In this document: piece by piece, positions 1 through 10,794 of the stretch
How positions within the stretch are numbered: the stretch's first letter is position 1
Layout: every line of letters starts with the position of its first letter
Assembly: GCF_000315625.1 (NCBI RefSeq)
Contig: NW_005434668.1
Coordinates: 623,523-687,522 of the forward strand
DNA from: Guillardia theta CCMP2712
Lineage: Eukaryota > Cryptophyceae > Pyrenomonadales > Geminigeraceae
Direction: 5' to 3'
Length of the DNA stretch: 64,000 nt
Made by a program: the position numbers and the translations under genes
The notes under the pieces: generated by a model
Told to the model about the DNA's origin: nothing
The model's input: only the letters and a program-made list of their open reading frames with translations
The model's database searches: none

Positions 1-418
1 ATGATGCTGCCATAGTCTTGGCAGCGACAGGGAGTTTCTTCGTGCTTTCATGGGAATCAAGCAGAGCGAGCATTCCCGCATTTGCAGCAGTGTCTCCGAA
101 GCGAGAGAGTGGGCCTTGAACCAGAGCTGGCAGATACCCACGATAGAAGCGAATGATTCCGCCAAGGCCTCCTCCTCCCTCATGGTAGAGATGTTTCATG
201 GCCTGCAAGGTGCTGGAACCATGGCGATACTGATAGTTCATCGTAGTACGCATCCACATGAGCGAAGTGACCTGAATAGCCATGGCGCCGGCACCTGCTA
301 TACCTCCTCCAAGCGCCTTGTTCGCTGCTCTCTTCAAAACGACACCCAGTGATTCGGCATCACTAGTCTGCGCTGCTTTGATTGCTTTGATGTGCTCCTG
401 AAGAGGAGTGCTCAGCAT
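1..418 (-). CDS. Mitochondrial carrier-like protein, N-terminal part (runs off the window)
   Basis: Reading the minus strand from an ATG at 416-418 gives an open frame to the window edge, about 139 residues. It contains the stretch GIIRFYRGYLPALVQGPLSRFGD followed by TAANAG (shown here in pieces), which resembles the matrix helix and following membrane segment of mitochondrial carrier family proteins that move small metabolites across the inner membrane. The first part is Gly/Ala-rich with a hydrophobic segment, as expected for a first transmembrane helix. The frame stays open upstream of this ATG to about 540, so an earlier start or an upstream exon is possible. The rest of the gene lies outside the window. 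Family assignment is from motif resemblance; the substrate cannot be told. Confidence 0.6.
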   Translation of the reverse strand, partial: MLSTPLQEHIKAIKAAQTSDAESLGVVLKRAANKALGGGIAGAGAMAIQVTSLMWMRTTMNYQYRHGSSTLQAMKHLYHEGGGGLGGIIRFYRGYLPALVQGPLSRFGDTAANAGMLALLDSHESTKKLPVAAKTMAAS

Positions 419-544
419 TTCTTCTTGGTTGATGCCTTTGGGGCTTGTTACTCGTTTCGGCTCGAGCAATAGTAACCTTAGGTAATACGAAACGTCAGGA
501 CACGCACACACGAAGCCTTGACTGATAATCAGGTGGAAAGCAAT

Positions 545-1330
545 CAATAGGGTGATGGCAGTGAGACCATGTGGTTCGTTAGGGGAAGAAAAACAATTTG
601 AAAGTGAAAAATAATTGAAAGCAGCTTCCGGAAGGAAGCACTTGTAACTTGTGAATGCAGTGAGTCCACTGATAAAATGAGGGCATCGGAAAATATCGGA
701 AACAACAATGATAAGAGGCTAAGGAACAACAAGGTTAAGGGTGTTGAGGAAAGAAATAAACTTGTTATTCTACATTCTGAAGAACTAGATCCATCGAAAA
801 TTTCAGAATCAAGTGGATGACAATCTCACATCAGGAGCATAAATCAGGGAACATGCTTCCAATATCAGTCGGGCTATTGGCAAGAATAGCTAGGGTTAGG
901 ATGATCGGTAGACAGTATCGAGCTGAGAAGGTTTCGACAGCAGGGTAAAAGCTCTAACTCAACGATTTGATGTGTGTGACGGTCCGGTGAAACAGTCTGG
1001 AGCGACGTCTCTGCCCCTCGCCATAGTCGGTCGAAGGGAGCGCGGGGATGCATGGAAAGGAGTCCTGTACTACCCATCGTCTGTTGGTGGGGATATCTTG
1101 CAAGGGGGGTGGGGAAAATATTGGGTGGGTGGGGACACCCCCTCATGCTACTGCCCTCCGAGTAGCGATAATTGAGCCTCTAATGATAGAAGCGAATTCA
1201 AGGCTGTCCTCTTGAAGACAGATCTGTATCAAGGTCAAGGTGGACTATTTTCTAATTGAGACTCTAATTCAAATACTCAAGCTTCTCACTTCCTGCATAC
1301 TGACATTGTGTGATAAAGTAAGGGGGTGAT
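545..1330. other. Gene-poor stretch
   Basis: I see no convincing coding signal on either strand. It is A/T-rich up to about 900 and then becomes G-rich on the plus strand. Short ORFs here have no family resemblance and no splice-consistent partners. It probably holds the upstream region of the minus-strand carrier gene. Confidence 0.5.
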
Positions 1331-2125
1331 GATTTCATCCATCTAGGTGGGGGTCCTTCCAAGGCAGTGGTCCCGTCAATCGGCATTCATTGCACTGGAA
1401 CATTCTGTCACTGGGGTGGGGTATAGCCCCACGTATATAGGGGTGGGTCGGTATTGGGGTGCTTGGAGAGGGTGGGGTCACTAAAACAAATGTTTTTAAG
1501 AGAAAATGACGGGGTAGTTTTATATTTATTAAGGGGTACAGATACCTCAAGTGTGGTCCTTGACAGTAGTTGCACAATACAGGAGGGAGGGTACTCAAAA
1601 GATGGGGTAGGGGTACAAAACTCAACATCGAGCATGGGGTCCTGTCAGCTTCAAGCGGTGGTAGGGCGTAATCAATGAACGATCGGATCCAAGAGGGGTA
1701 GGGACGAGCAAATTCTTGATTCACCCCTATTTTACAACTACAAAGTACCGGTACTATTCCATGATACACCGGTCATATTGAGGAATCGTCCCGAGTGGTT
1801 GGGGAAAGGGGTCCTGCTCAACGTTTCTCCCAGTACCCCAGGAACCCCTACTAAATTCATTTGGTCAGTACTGCACTACCCCTTCAATTTGATATTCTTG
1901 ATCACCCACCCATAAAAATCCACATGATTTCCGGTTCCTATTACCGGTACTCTTCCGATGTGTCGTTGCCCCCATTCCCCCCGGTTTTCAGGAAATGGAC
2001 TTGACCCTCATCCCCACTCATATCATTGCTACTTTACCCTCATCCAGCACACACAATGTAGAAGGGCACGGCAGGCACGGAGGGAGAAGGGTGGGTGAGG
2101 TCACGGGGCAAGGGTGGGGTACGTC
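1325..2125. repeat. GGGGTA/TACCCC-rich intergenic tract
   Basis: The plus strand is dense in GGGGT and GGGGTA words to about 1700, then switches to CCCC, TACCCC and ACCCC words to about 2050. Similar degenerate tracts recur in the window beside gene starts (see findings). No coding potential is credible, because the ORFs here only follow the base bias. Confidence 0.5.
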
Positions 2126-2129
2126 GGTG

Positions 2130-3348
2130 AATTGCGACTATCGGCATGGCTGGAGGCAGGGGAGAGGGTGAGTGATGCAATTGGCTGCTGAAGACCCAGA
2201 GGAAGAGATGAAAAGTGTGGGATCAAACTCCAACAGCTTCTTAGCTTCTTGCCTCTTCGTCGTCATCTTGTTGTTTCTCCTTTATTTTGAGTGGTTCCAG
2301 TGGATTCGATGGAGGCAGATGAAACACACTCTGCCACATGGAAAGAATTCGACGCGGCAAGCGAAGTAACGGTCAGAGAAAAGAGATCAAATGTACCAGA
2401 TAGAATGGCTGGGGTTGGCGTCATTGAGATCTGAATAAATGGTTGCGATTGCACGTTTCGAACGATGAACTTGCGATGGCTCGATCATCAAGTTCAGGGG
2501 GTATTTTGTTTTCAGGAAGAAGGGGTCGTTCATGATCATGAACCAGGTGGAACATCTTGGTCTTTTTTTTCTCGGATGAGAAGAAACACTTTGATCTAAT
2601 AAACTGTATCAATGATCTTGCATTTAGCCCTCACAGTTTTTTGGTAGTTCTCTGTAGGATAATGTACGAGCCTTCAGCTTTCCAGCAGTTCTACGATCAG
2701 ATTGCACATCCCATCAAGCTCGAAGTAGAGATTTTCAGTCTGAAGCCCTCTTGTCCAACGTGATTTACGAGAATGTTCATGTTGAGCATAGTCCTTGCTG
2801 AATTGCACACGGTCTGACCTGGCAAGGACCCAATTAGGTTCGAGCATTCGCTGCCTAGCAACCTCCCGCATCGTGTTTGGGCTCGAGGAGGATCACAAGA
2901 GACGAGGATACGCTCAGAGTAGATGCAGGCGCTCTTGGCAGGAGGAGGTGAAAAGGGTTGGAGGGGAGGCAGGGCCCAGGGAAATATTTCCCCGCGGGGG
3001 GGGGGGGGGGGGGGGAGGTTGAAGGGACGGATAAAGGGAGGGGCGACAGAAGGGAGCCAAGAACCGCGCGCTGTGTCTGCACGGTGCGCAACATGTATCA
3101 TGGAAGATGAGTGCATCGAAGAAAGCAGGAGCTGAGTGACTGGAGCTTGACCCTCTCGAGATCCCAGCGATGTTTGGACATGATGGTAAGGAATAGCGCT
3201 TTCGTCGACTGTCGCGTGCGGTTGTTGAGCCTGCTGCTTTTTCCCGCCATCGCCAGCTGCAGTTCTCAACTAGATAGCTGGAGGGTCAGCAGCAGGGATC
3301 ATGTGAGGAATCTTGTGCCGCCGCATCATGTCTCATGCTTATCTGCAG
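2130..3348. other. Unresolved stretch upstream of the RRM gene, with a G20 run
   Basis: A short plus ORF at 2172-2369 encodes a hydrophobic segment but begins on a GTGAGT splice-donor-like sequence, so I do not call it a gene. A 20-base G homopolymer lies at 2996-3015. A donor-like GGTAAGG at about 3183 and an acceptor before 3349 suggest that 5' exons of the downstream RRM gene lie here, but I could not chain them in frame. Confidence 0.35.
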
Positions 3349-3843
3349 CATGACAGAGGAAGTCAAGAATCCAGCGCAAGCATATTTGTGGTGAGTGCTG
3401 TATGAGCGAGAAGGTCACTCTGATCGATGGCTGCAGAAGAATCTTGATTCTGAACTCACGGAGAAAGACTTACTCTGTATCTTTGAGCAATTCGGTTCAG
3501 TGAAAAAGGTTTTGTGCTGGCTAGAATATTTTTTCAAACTCATCTCGAGTACAGATATCAATCCCGCAAGATCGCTCTCGCGTAGAGAATCGAAGATTTG
3601 CTATAATCGAGGTAAACATGTCAGTCACGTACTTGCCTGCCTCTAATCCATCTTGAGAAGTTTGTTGACCCCCGGAGTGCCTTGTTAGCAAGAGACAACA
3701 TGCAGGGGTGAGGCTTTGTTTACACTGTCACACGCTCCTTGATCGCTCACAACTCTTAATGTCGAAGGGTGAAGATTGGCCGTAATGTCCTTCGTGTGGA
3801 ACAACAATACCGACGACCACCCTTGCGAGCTCGGAGGTTCTGA
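3349..3843 (+). CDS. RNA-recognition-motif (RRM) protein, 5' end unresolved
   Basis: Exons at 3349-3390, 3437-3508 and 3555-3611 join in phase 0 through 46-bp GT-AG introns. They give an RRM start: SIFVKNLD (RNP2-like), ELTEKDLLCIFEQFG, then NRRFAIIE (RNP1-like). The last exon ends at a TGA at 3841-3843 and encodes KIGRNVLRVEQQYRR followed by a basic tail, matching the final strand of an RRM. The path between 3611 and about 3770 is uncertain; one option uses an exon from about 3690. RRM proteins bind single-stranded RNA, and the particular role here cannot be told. Upstream exons probably exist before 3349, because that exon begins after a good acceptor (CTGCAG) and not at a start codon. Confidence 0.6.
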
Positions 3844-3849
3844 GTGCCG

Positions 3850-4185
3850 GGCTTGAGCCTGAGAGAGCAGCCGCGCCGGGCGGCTGCAGTATTGGTTGTA
3901 CCTCGCGAGATTTTCTGATTGACAACGAACTCTTCGACTCACATCCAAGAACTGCTGCTGAGTCAAGTTGCTTTCTCTGAACCGGTGAACGTACACTGAC
4001 TCTTAAAAGTCCAGTGGCTGCATGGCCGCCGCAGTTGAAAAAGTACGCCGGATACTACCAGTACCGTCTCGGATGCCCAAGTTGACTTGTCATGATGAGT
4101 GAAACTAAGTTGAAAGGGATCATCTGACCGTATTATTCTGAAGGCTAAGCGGCTGCACTGTGAACTCAATGATGATGATCGGGTG
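3850..4185. other. Gene-less stretch
   Basis: Between the RRM gene stop and the GC-rich island I see no supported gene. Overlapping minus ORFs here have no recognisable domain and no convincing splice sites. Confidence 0.4.
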
Positions 4186-4189
4186 ACCC

Positions 4190-4745
4190 TCACCCCGGCC
4201 GGACGGTTTCGAGAGTCTGCAGCGGCCTCCTGTTTACCGTGCGGCAGTCACAGGCTAACGGTTCAACGGTTGGTGACCGTGACGGTTCACCCGACGGTGA
4301 CTGAGCCAGTCGGAGCGCCCGGCCCGGCGGGGCTACCCTGACCCGGCACACCGTCACCTCGGACCGTGCCGGGGCCCTTGAACTCCAGTCACCGGGGACG
4401 GCCGCCCGGCGTCTGCCGCCGGGCACCGTGGCACTGTGACTACTAGGCTCGGAGCCGGGAGCCCGGCCCGGCTTCATCTCAGTTAGTGCCGGGCCGCCAC
4501 CTCCAGTGTTGGCCGCCGAAAGGGCCCGGCGGGCCAACCGCCGGGCGGTCCGATCCGGCCGGGCCGCCCGGCTGCGGCCTGCCACCGGGCCCCCGGGCCC
4601 GGGGAGTCACCGCCGGCCGGGCCGCCGTTGCGAGTGCCACCGTCCGGCGTGTCGGACTGGCCGTGGCGTCACGGTGGCACGCGGCGGCCGGCGGCGGCCC
4701 GGTCGGACGGACCGTACTGGGCCCGGGGTTGAGCCTGTACAGTCC
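4190..4745. repeat. GC-rich island A (GTGACGGT / GGCCCGG words)
   Basis: An abrupt block of very high GC. It is built from CCGG, GGCCCGG and GCCGGGC words and repeated GTGACGGT or ACCGTCAC words in both orientations, for example near 4260-4300, 4340 and 4670. Its edges against A/T-richer DNA are sharp. ORFs through it are long only because AT-rich stop codons are rare. Three other blocks of the same character occur in the window (10795-11430, 46540-46760, 50875-51030), which suggests a repeat family. Confidence 0.6.
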
Positions 4746-4764
4746 CGGATATAGCTCCTAGTAC

Positions 4765-4925
4765 ATAAGGATAAATACATGCCTAGGACCACAATAAGAC
4801 CTTATGGAGTACCTCACCCTTCATCCTATTCTGTCGGGCACCCCTACCCTTCGTTTCCGTCCTAATCGGACCTGAAGTACCCCTAGTCTTCTCCTTGAGT
4901 ACCCCACCCTGGGTATTGTCATTTG
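4765..4925. repeat. TACCCC-rich tract
   Basis: Repeated ACCCC, TACCTCACCC, GTACCCC and GTACCCCACCC words on the plus strand, directly after GC-rich island A and upstream of the plus-strand gene starting near 5540. It belongs to the dispersed tract family described in the findings. Confidence 0.45.
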
Positions 4926-5539
4926 GCCCCTCCGGAAATAGAACAGCAGAACCACGGCCGGCTTTCATGCCGCTGGCAGTCAAGATTCGCGAGGAAGAGG
5001 AGATGAATGATCATGCGATAGAGTTCAGCGTGCTGAGAAGAGGGCGATCGGCAAGAAGAAAGAAGTGATAGCAAACTGGTTGTCCTCGTACTGATAGCTA
5101 ACTGCATTGAGAATTGCCTTTGGTTTCGAACAACCTTACTGAGGTTAAGTTTACTGGTAGGATTGTCGTGTTCGCACATAGATGCAGTTTAACTTCGTAC
5201 TTGATTTGTCCTGGTTTGTATACAATAGGATACGCTGTGGTAGGAAAAAATCCAGCATCTTTCATCATTGTCCGAAGCTTCAAGGGCATTGCCTCGGCTG
5301 AGTAAACATATGGTGTAGTGAGCGTGGTTTCGACTGATATTTATATCATCATCATCCTTTCATGTTGCTTAAGTGCATTCGAAGAACAGCAAAAACCATC
5401 GCAGAACCATCTTCCAGTCAAGCTGTTGCTCAGATTCTCATGTGATCTAACGCTCTTCTCGTCAGCATGTACACGGATCTTGTATCTCCTGTTCCTAGGG
5501 AGCGTCGTGAATCCAGCAATCGCCAGGTGGACTTTGACA

Positions 5540-6028
5540 ATGCAGTTGGTTATAAGGCCATCAGCTGCTCATGCCCCATCCTTGCAGGTTATCGCTGGCC
5601 TTGCCATTGTCGCACTGGGTCTGTGCGCAGTCCTCTTCGCAGTCGGAGAGCAGTCCACTGAGGACGACTCTGTTCGCAACCTCCTGCAGGCAACCAAGTC
5701 GCGAATGCCTGATATCTCCAAGATGTCTGCTAGACAGCAGGCCCTGTACGACTCCGGAATGGAGGATGAGGCCGGCAAGCAGATGAACATCGCTTATCAG
5801 ACCTTCATGAAGGCTAAGGATAGCAACGTCGTTGGGGAATATGATTTGTTGAACTCAACCTTGACCGAGGAGCAGAACGCTTTGGTCAACTACGCTGACG
5901 AGATGAAGGTACCTTCCGCCATTTGAGAGCGCCTCGTGATGAGATCTTTGCAGGCAATTGAACTCGAGGTTGCGAATGAGGCCAAGGAGCACAAGAATCA
6001 GTATTCACCCAAGCTTCCTAGCGAGTAA
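5540..6028 (+). CDS. Small single-span membrane protein of unknown function
   Basis: Two exons, 5540-5908 and 5954-6028, are joined in phase 0 through a 45-bp GT-AG intron and end at TAA. The predicted product is 147 residues. After a short N-terminus it has one hydrophobic segment (VIAGLAIVALGLCAVLFAVG), then a polar, charged helical region rich in Met, Gln, Glu and Lys. I recognise no family. The layout fits a signal anchor with the soluble part on one side of a membrane. The frame is open further upstream to 5318, but the residues there look unlike the rest, so I chose the ATG at 5540; an upstream exon cannot be excluded. Confidence 0.55.
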
Positions 6029-6409
6029 ACAACGATAGCAAGATCCAGCGGACGGTGGAGGTCATTGATTGTCTGTTTGAGTTGATCTTCCCAAGTCTCA
6101 ATCTTGTTGTGTATTCGATTCTCGTTTAAGTTCTTCAATTCCCTTTTTTATACAAACAAAAAGATCTCAAAAAACTTCGTTGCTTGTCTCCGATTTAAGA
6201 CTTGCTAAGGATGGACCAATCGCCCCTCCTCCTGGCATGCATCGATGGAATGAAAACATCATTGAGATAGCCTTCAAATCGTGCGGAATTAAATTCATGT
6301 CTATCACAAATATGTGGATTGGTTCTATAGTTTCATAAACATTTGTTGAACTTCATTGCTAAATTGTACAAAGGGAGACCGAATCATTAGTGACAAAACT
6401 CATCCTGCT
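6029..6409. other. Intergenic, no feature seen
   Basis: A/T-rich sequence between the stop of the small membrane protein and the likely 3' end of the minus-strand gene that follows. It probably contains both 3' untranslated regions. No ORF or RNA gene is supported. Confidence 0.4.
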
Positions 6410-7139
6410 GGAATTGTCAGACTTCGACCATCTACAGTCTGTGAGCTAGTAATGCGCATTTTCTGAAAAACAAAAAATCAGTCTGTAATCACCTTCTTGC
6501 AACCAGACGATACTTACTGAATAGCTCTGCAATGCACTTTTGAATGTTTACCCACGATGAAAACTTCGAGTCGCAGAAGTCCTGTCGATAGCGGGAGCAC
6601 AGCAAGTCAGCGGAAGGATCTGAAAGAGTCCCTTCGATTCTACCATCACTTGTCGACGCTCGAGTTTGACTCGCTGATAATCTTCAAGCTCGCTGTCAAG
6701 CCCCTCCTTAGCTGAAACTGGCCCTGGTGATGCGAAACTCGTGAGCATTGAGTCAGTTCGGGCGCGTGAACATACCGGCTGATATCGTCACTCCACCCGT
6801 CTCACCCATGGCTTGTAGTTTCTGTAGCTCTACAAGCCGTGCACTGTTCCCTTGAGCAGAGACTACGTCCTGTGAGATTTCACAAAGATGTCGACAAGAC
6901 AACAGGCCAGGAAAAGTTGTTGAGCAAAATCACAGACTTCAAATAGCACAAGACCCCAACCGTCCTCGGATGACACTAAGAGGGATCAGAATGGATCGCA
7001 ACTTATTGCTGCCTTAGAAATACCAGAAACAGATGCCAGTGCAAAACATGAAGCCACACAGAGGAGCAAACTCTCGCGTTACCTTGTTCGAATGGCTGAC
7101 AAGGACGACGACCAGCACAGCGGCCATCAATGCAGCCAT
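6410..7139 (-). CDS. Putative multi-exon secreted or anchored coiled-coil protein
   Basis: Exons read on the minus strand. 7139-7083 is MAALMAAVLVVVLVSHSNK, a likely signal peptide or anchor, ending at a GTAACG donor. 6869-6776 contains DVVSAQGNSARLVELQKLQ. 6717-6650 contains AKEGLDSELEDYQRVKLERRQ and follows in frame through a good acceptor. 6581-6518 contains DFCDSKFSSWVNIQK and ends at a GTAAGT donor. Introns of about 58-68 bp fit the neighbouring genes. The link between the first exon and 6869 and the last exon near 6410-6475 are not resolved in frame. No family is recognised; the middle looks like a coiled coil. It is a real gene by splice-site and phase consistency, but its model is partial. 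Confidence 0.45.
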
Positions 7140-7214
7140 CGCGACAGTGAAAACTCTGAGGGAAGAGGACGAGACTGACTTGCGCTCGAGTGGAGCCCTG
7201 CATCATCTGATGTC

Positions 7215-7535
7215 ACTTGCAACGAACTGCCGTGTCCTTCTCCCTCCCCCTCCCCCTCCTTCTCACATGGGCCGCACAAACGCCATTCCCGCCTGCATCG
7301 CTGCCCCCGAAATAGTGAAGTCTCAGGGTCCTCATCCCCCTGCCAACCCCATGAACCCTCGGGGTCACTCGAGTCAACCGCCCAGGTAGGGTGATCTCAA
7401 ATGGTACTCCTACCCCACCCCTCGTGGTAGAAATTATCTCCACCCCACCCGTCGTATTGTCACACCTGACTGCTAAAGTGCATAGAGCACCCACTACTGC
7501 TGGTGCTGCAGGGGAATAGTACCACCCCTACCCCT
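7215..7535. repeat. C-rich and TACCCC-type tract upstream of the PDZ gene
   Basis: CCCTCCCC runs at about 7237-7260 are followed by CTACCCCACCC and CACCCCACCC words to about 7530. It lies just upstream of the PDZ gene and on the upstream side of the minus-strand gene at 7139, so it sits between two divergent starts. Confidence 0.45.
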
Positions 7536-7584
7536 CACAAGCATCTTCCGGTCTCCGAGCTTTTGATCGGCTCACAGCGGCGCA

Positions 7585-8208
7585 ATGCTGAACTTGACGT
7601 GCTGCGGTCTGCGGAAGAGCGAGAAAGATCAACGAGGCATCCTGCGGTCCTCCTCTCACTCCTCTGCTACTGCATCCTACTCACACTCGCACGCTGAGCC
7701 TCAGAAACGCGGTGTTGCCTATGGGCAAGTCGAACGGGTGAAGCTCGGTGCATCGCACTCAGGCCATGGCGAAGTGAAGAACCAGCTTGGAGCGGCTGAA
7801 TCGATCCAAGGATTACAGGTCAACGAGAAGACAGAACAGAGAGTGGTAGTGGGCGCTGAGGACCTAGGGCTTGTGCTGGGCGTCGGTTCCAAAGGAGTAG
7901 TAGTCCAGTCGGTGGTGAAGGGATCTCCGTGTTTCATGTACGTATTGAGAAGTATACCTTCAACTTGATTTGTTCCCTACTATTCTTGAAATCCTTCGAC
8001 GATCTTGACGAGCTTCTGCAGCGATGGTAGGATCAAGGAAGGGGATATCATCCTATCGATCGACAACGAAGACGTGCAGGATTTTAACCATGCGGTTCAA
8101 CTGTTGGAAGGCGAAAAGGGAACATGCGTCGGTATCAAGACTGAGAGACATGTTGCGCGAAGCTTCGATCCATTCATACGGAAGCAATTCATCACTCTCT
8201 TCCGATGA
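7585..8208 (+). CDS. PDZ-domain protein
   Basis: Two exons, 7585-7937 and 8022-8208, are joined in frame through an 84-bp GT-AG intron; 179 residues. The first 65 or so residues are Ser/His-rich and look disordered. The C-terminal half forms a PDZ-like domain: LGLVLGVGSKGVVVQSVVKGSP, then (across the intron) DGRIKEGDIILSIDNEDV and NHAVQLLEG. This matches the usual carboxylate-loop strand, the GxIxxGDxIxxIN-type turn and the second helix. PDZ domains bind C-terminal peptides and act in scaffolding. The protein ends about 25 residues after the domain. There is no catalytic domain, so it is probably an adaptor. Confidence 0.7.
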
Positions 8209-8605
8209 TGTCAGACATGAAGAAATACGCCCAGCCATCATTGGCGAACTGATTGTGCTGAGTGAGCTTTGATTTTTTCCACATGAGTTTTCATATTAAT
8301 AAAAATTTTGGCTGAACCTCTTGCGTATATGTGTGGAACTAATCTTTGTCGAAATATTGCAAGGCAAGTCTTGCATGAATTAGGTGAACAAAGTATTGCA
8401 CGATGACGTACTCTTGTTTTTCCTGACATCTCGATCGTGATATGGTTGCAACCCTCGTACAGGAGATTCAGAATTGTTTCAGAGCGCAGATTGTATACAC
8501 CGTACAAACTAGTCTAAATAGAAAATCAACACGTGACCGGAATCTAGAAACTTCGAAGTTGTAATCTTCGGATAAAAATCATAGAATCTGTTGACAATTT
8601 TCTTG
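8209..8605. other. Convergent intergenic region
   Basis: A/T-rich sequence between the PDZ stop and the ankyrin gene stop on the opposite strand. I see no gene; it should hold the two 3' ends. Confidence 0.4.
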
Positions 8606-9785
8606 TCATCTTGTTTTCCTGACGGCTGCAAGGCAGGTCTCTTCCATTTTCTTCATTTGATTCGCACATGCATCATCCCATGCGTATGCTCTCGGAGTCA
8701 AGCCTCCACGATCTTTGGCCTGAAGACATATGGTGAATTTCGCAGTGTAATTAAGTCAACATAATCATTAGTTACCAAGAAGAGGTGTGGCGCCTTGACA
8801 CATAGGTACTCAAGAATATCAAGCTTGTCACCCTTTGCCTGAAATTAATGCATAAAAATACTGAAGAAAACTTCTTCTCCGCGTCCAACAAAATATCTCA
8901 CCGCCCAGTGCACTGCATTACACCCGTTCTTGTCCACCGCATCAACCAACCCAGAACCCACGGTTTCAATCCTGCAAAGTTGTGGTAATCAGAAAAGGAG
9001 CTGTTGCTAAACTCGTCTCACAGAAACTCAACAACTTGATATCTTCCACCGCTCGCCGCATAATGCAATAGGGTGGCATTGATATAGTCTTTTGCCATCA
9101 AAAGATTGGGTCTCTTGGCGTGCAAAGCTTCAATGATGTTTTCATGTCCATTGCTTGCAGCAATATGAGCGGGAGTACGGCCATCATTGTCGGGACTTCG
9201 GATGAGATCTGGCATTTTTGCAGCAAGAAACAGGAAAACTGATAAATGGCCATTCGTTGCTGCAAAATGTGCTGCATTGCAACCATCTTTGTCCACCACT
9301 TCGAAGATAGCAGGATCTTTCTGAAAGATCCAACTTAAAATCTTTTTCTCACCATGAAGAGCAGCCCAGTGCACGGCTGTTCTGCCGCCATGATTCTTTG
9401 TTGTTATTGTCTCTGAATCTACGTCATACAGATATTCCAGGATATCCTCGTGTCCATATCTGGCAGCGTAATGAAATGCAGTGGATCCCCCGCTATCAGC
9501 AAGCTTTGTGCAGCGAAGGTCATTCTCGACACAGCACTGGACCAATTGCAACTGGATCAACAAACCCATCAGTACATAACTAAAGAGAACAAAGGAACTA
9601 ACATTTCCACTCTTGGTAGCATCGAAGATGATCTCCATTCCACAGTGCTCATCTTTGAGCTGTTTCTTGACGACCTGCTTCTCCATCTCATGGGCAGCTT
9701 CTTTAGCAGAATCTGCAGCTTTCTGAGCTTCTACCGCTCGCTGTTCTGCCTTTTTTTGTAACATCGTCCGTAGCTTGGGATCCAT
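8606..9785 (-). CDS. Ankyrin-repeat protein
   Basis: Five exons: 9785-9603, 9551-9022, 8971-8902, 8838-8776 and 8719-8606. Introns of 51, 50, 63 and 56 bp are all GT-AG, all phases agree, and the sum is 960 bp (319 residues). An N-terminal Ala/Lys/Glu-rich coiled coil (residues 1-45) precedes about seven ankyrin repeats, seen as STAFHYAARYGHEDILEYL, RTAVHWAALHGEKKIL, CNAAHFAATNGHLSVFLFL, RTPAHIAASNGHENIIEAL, ATLLHYAASGGRYQVVEFL and a degenerate last unit. Ankyrin repeats mediate protein binding. No enzymatic domain, signal peptide or membrane segment is present, so the partner and role are unknown. Confidence 0.85.
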
Positions 9786-9979
9786 CGCGACAACGATTTT
9801 TAAATAGTGTTCTCGAACGAGCAGATCTCAGAAGAAAAGATCAAGAATAAACTATGCTTCTTCGGAACTGAAGGTAGATCTAGCAGTAACAGCTAATCCT
9901 GTTGGCAGAACAAATGAAGACACCGAGCCAAGATCCAGGAAGTTTGTTCTTGAGGGAATGGTTCTCGAGAGAATGAGTG

Positions 9980-10366
9980 GAAGAGCTATAGCAGAGCCTG
10001 AAGAGGATATGTAGGAATGGGGGTGGGAGCGATGGGGATGAAGGGGGTACAATGTGGTATATCCAGCGATTCAAGCCGTCGAGCGCAGTAGACCAGTGAG
10101 CAGGGCGAAGAGAGAGGGGTTGCGAAGGAGGAGGTGGTAGGGTCCGGTGGTGTCAGCAGGCTGCGGCCGGGGCCGCAAGACTAAGAGGGGTGGAGTGAGA
10201 GAGGGGTCAACATGTGCCAGGGAAAAGAGGCCCCCGTCAGGAGGGGTCCACAGAGGAGTATGAAAATTGAACGGTCTTCATTGAAGACAAGAGGGTGGGT
10301 GGTAACGAAAGGCGGAGAGCAAAAAAAAAAGGTAGACTGTACTAAACTGTACTGTGTAGGGGGGGT
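9980..10366. repeat. GGGGTA-rich tract left of the assembly gap
   Basis: The plus strand carries GGGGGT, GGGGTA and GGGGTCC words upstream of the minus-strand ankyrin start, so the sense strand of that gene is C-rich. An A11 run lies near 10320. The tract breaks into Ns at 10367. Confidence 0.4.
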
Positions 10367-10466
10367 NNNNNNNNNNNNNNNNNNNNNNNNNNNNNNNNNN
10401 NNNNNNNNNNNNNNNNNNNNNNNNNNNNNNNNNNNNNNNNNNNNNNNNNNNNNNNNNNNNNNNNNN
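10367..10466. other. Assembly gap (100 Ns)
   Basis: Exactly 100 N characters, the usual placeholder for a gap of unknown size. It is preceded by a G-run and followed within 40 bp by a C19 run (10507-10525) and later a G-run near 10570. Homopolymers probably broke the assembly here. Confidence 0.98.
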
Positions 10467-10794
10467 CAGTATTACAAATGCCTTTCCTTCGAATGACGGT
10501 CAGTGTCCCCCCCCCCCCCCCCCCCATGTCCAGCACTCCCCTCTCCCATCTCCTAACCAACTGGAGGTGGGGGGGGGGGGGTACTGGAGGTAGGTCCGGC
10601 TGAAAGGAAGGTGAAAGGAAGGATGACGGAGTCCGAGCTGATGAAGGGGGTGGGGTCCGTGTCTTTTCTGTTAAGTGTACGTGGGGGGTACCGGTACCTA
10701 GCGATATAGTAGGGCCAGGAATCATGAAAAGCATTCTTTTCGCCTCTTGATGATTTAGTCCTGTCTTATCACAACGGATCATCCTCATTGTGAA

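Noticed and set aside
544-732. Leu/Ser-rich 62-codon minus ORF upstream of the carrier gene
   Set aside because: Different frame from the carrier coding sequence and no support beyond hydrophobic composition.
2697-3269. A 190-codon minus ORF over the G20 run
   Set aside because: It is Pro-rich only because it crosses the G homopolymer; no domain and no splice logic.
4486-4761. Gly/Pro/Arg-rich ORFs in the GC islands
   Set aside because: Open frames in very GC-rich DNA are expected because stop codons are AT-rich; no domain or consistent codon pattern.
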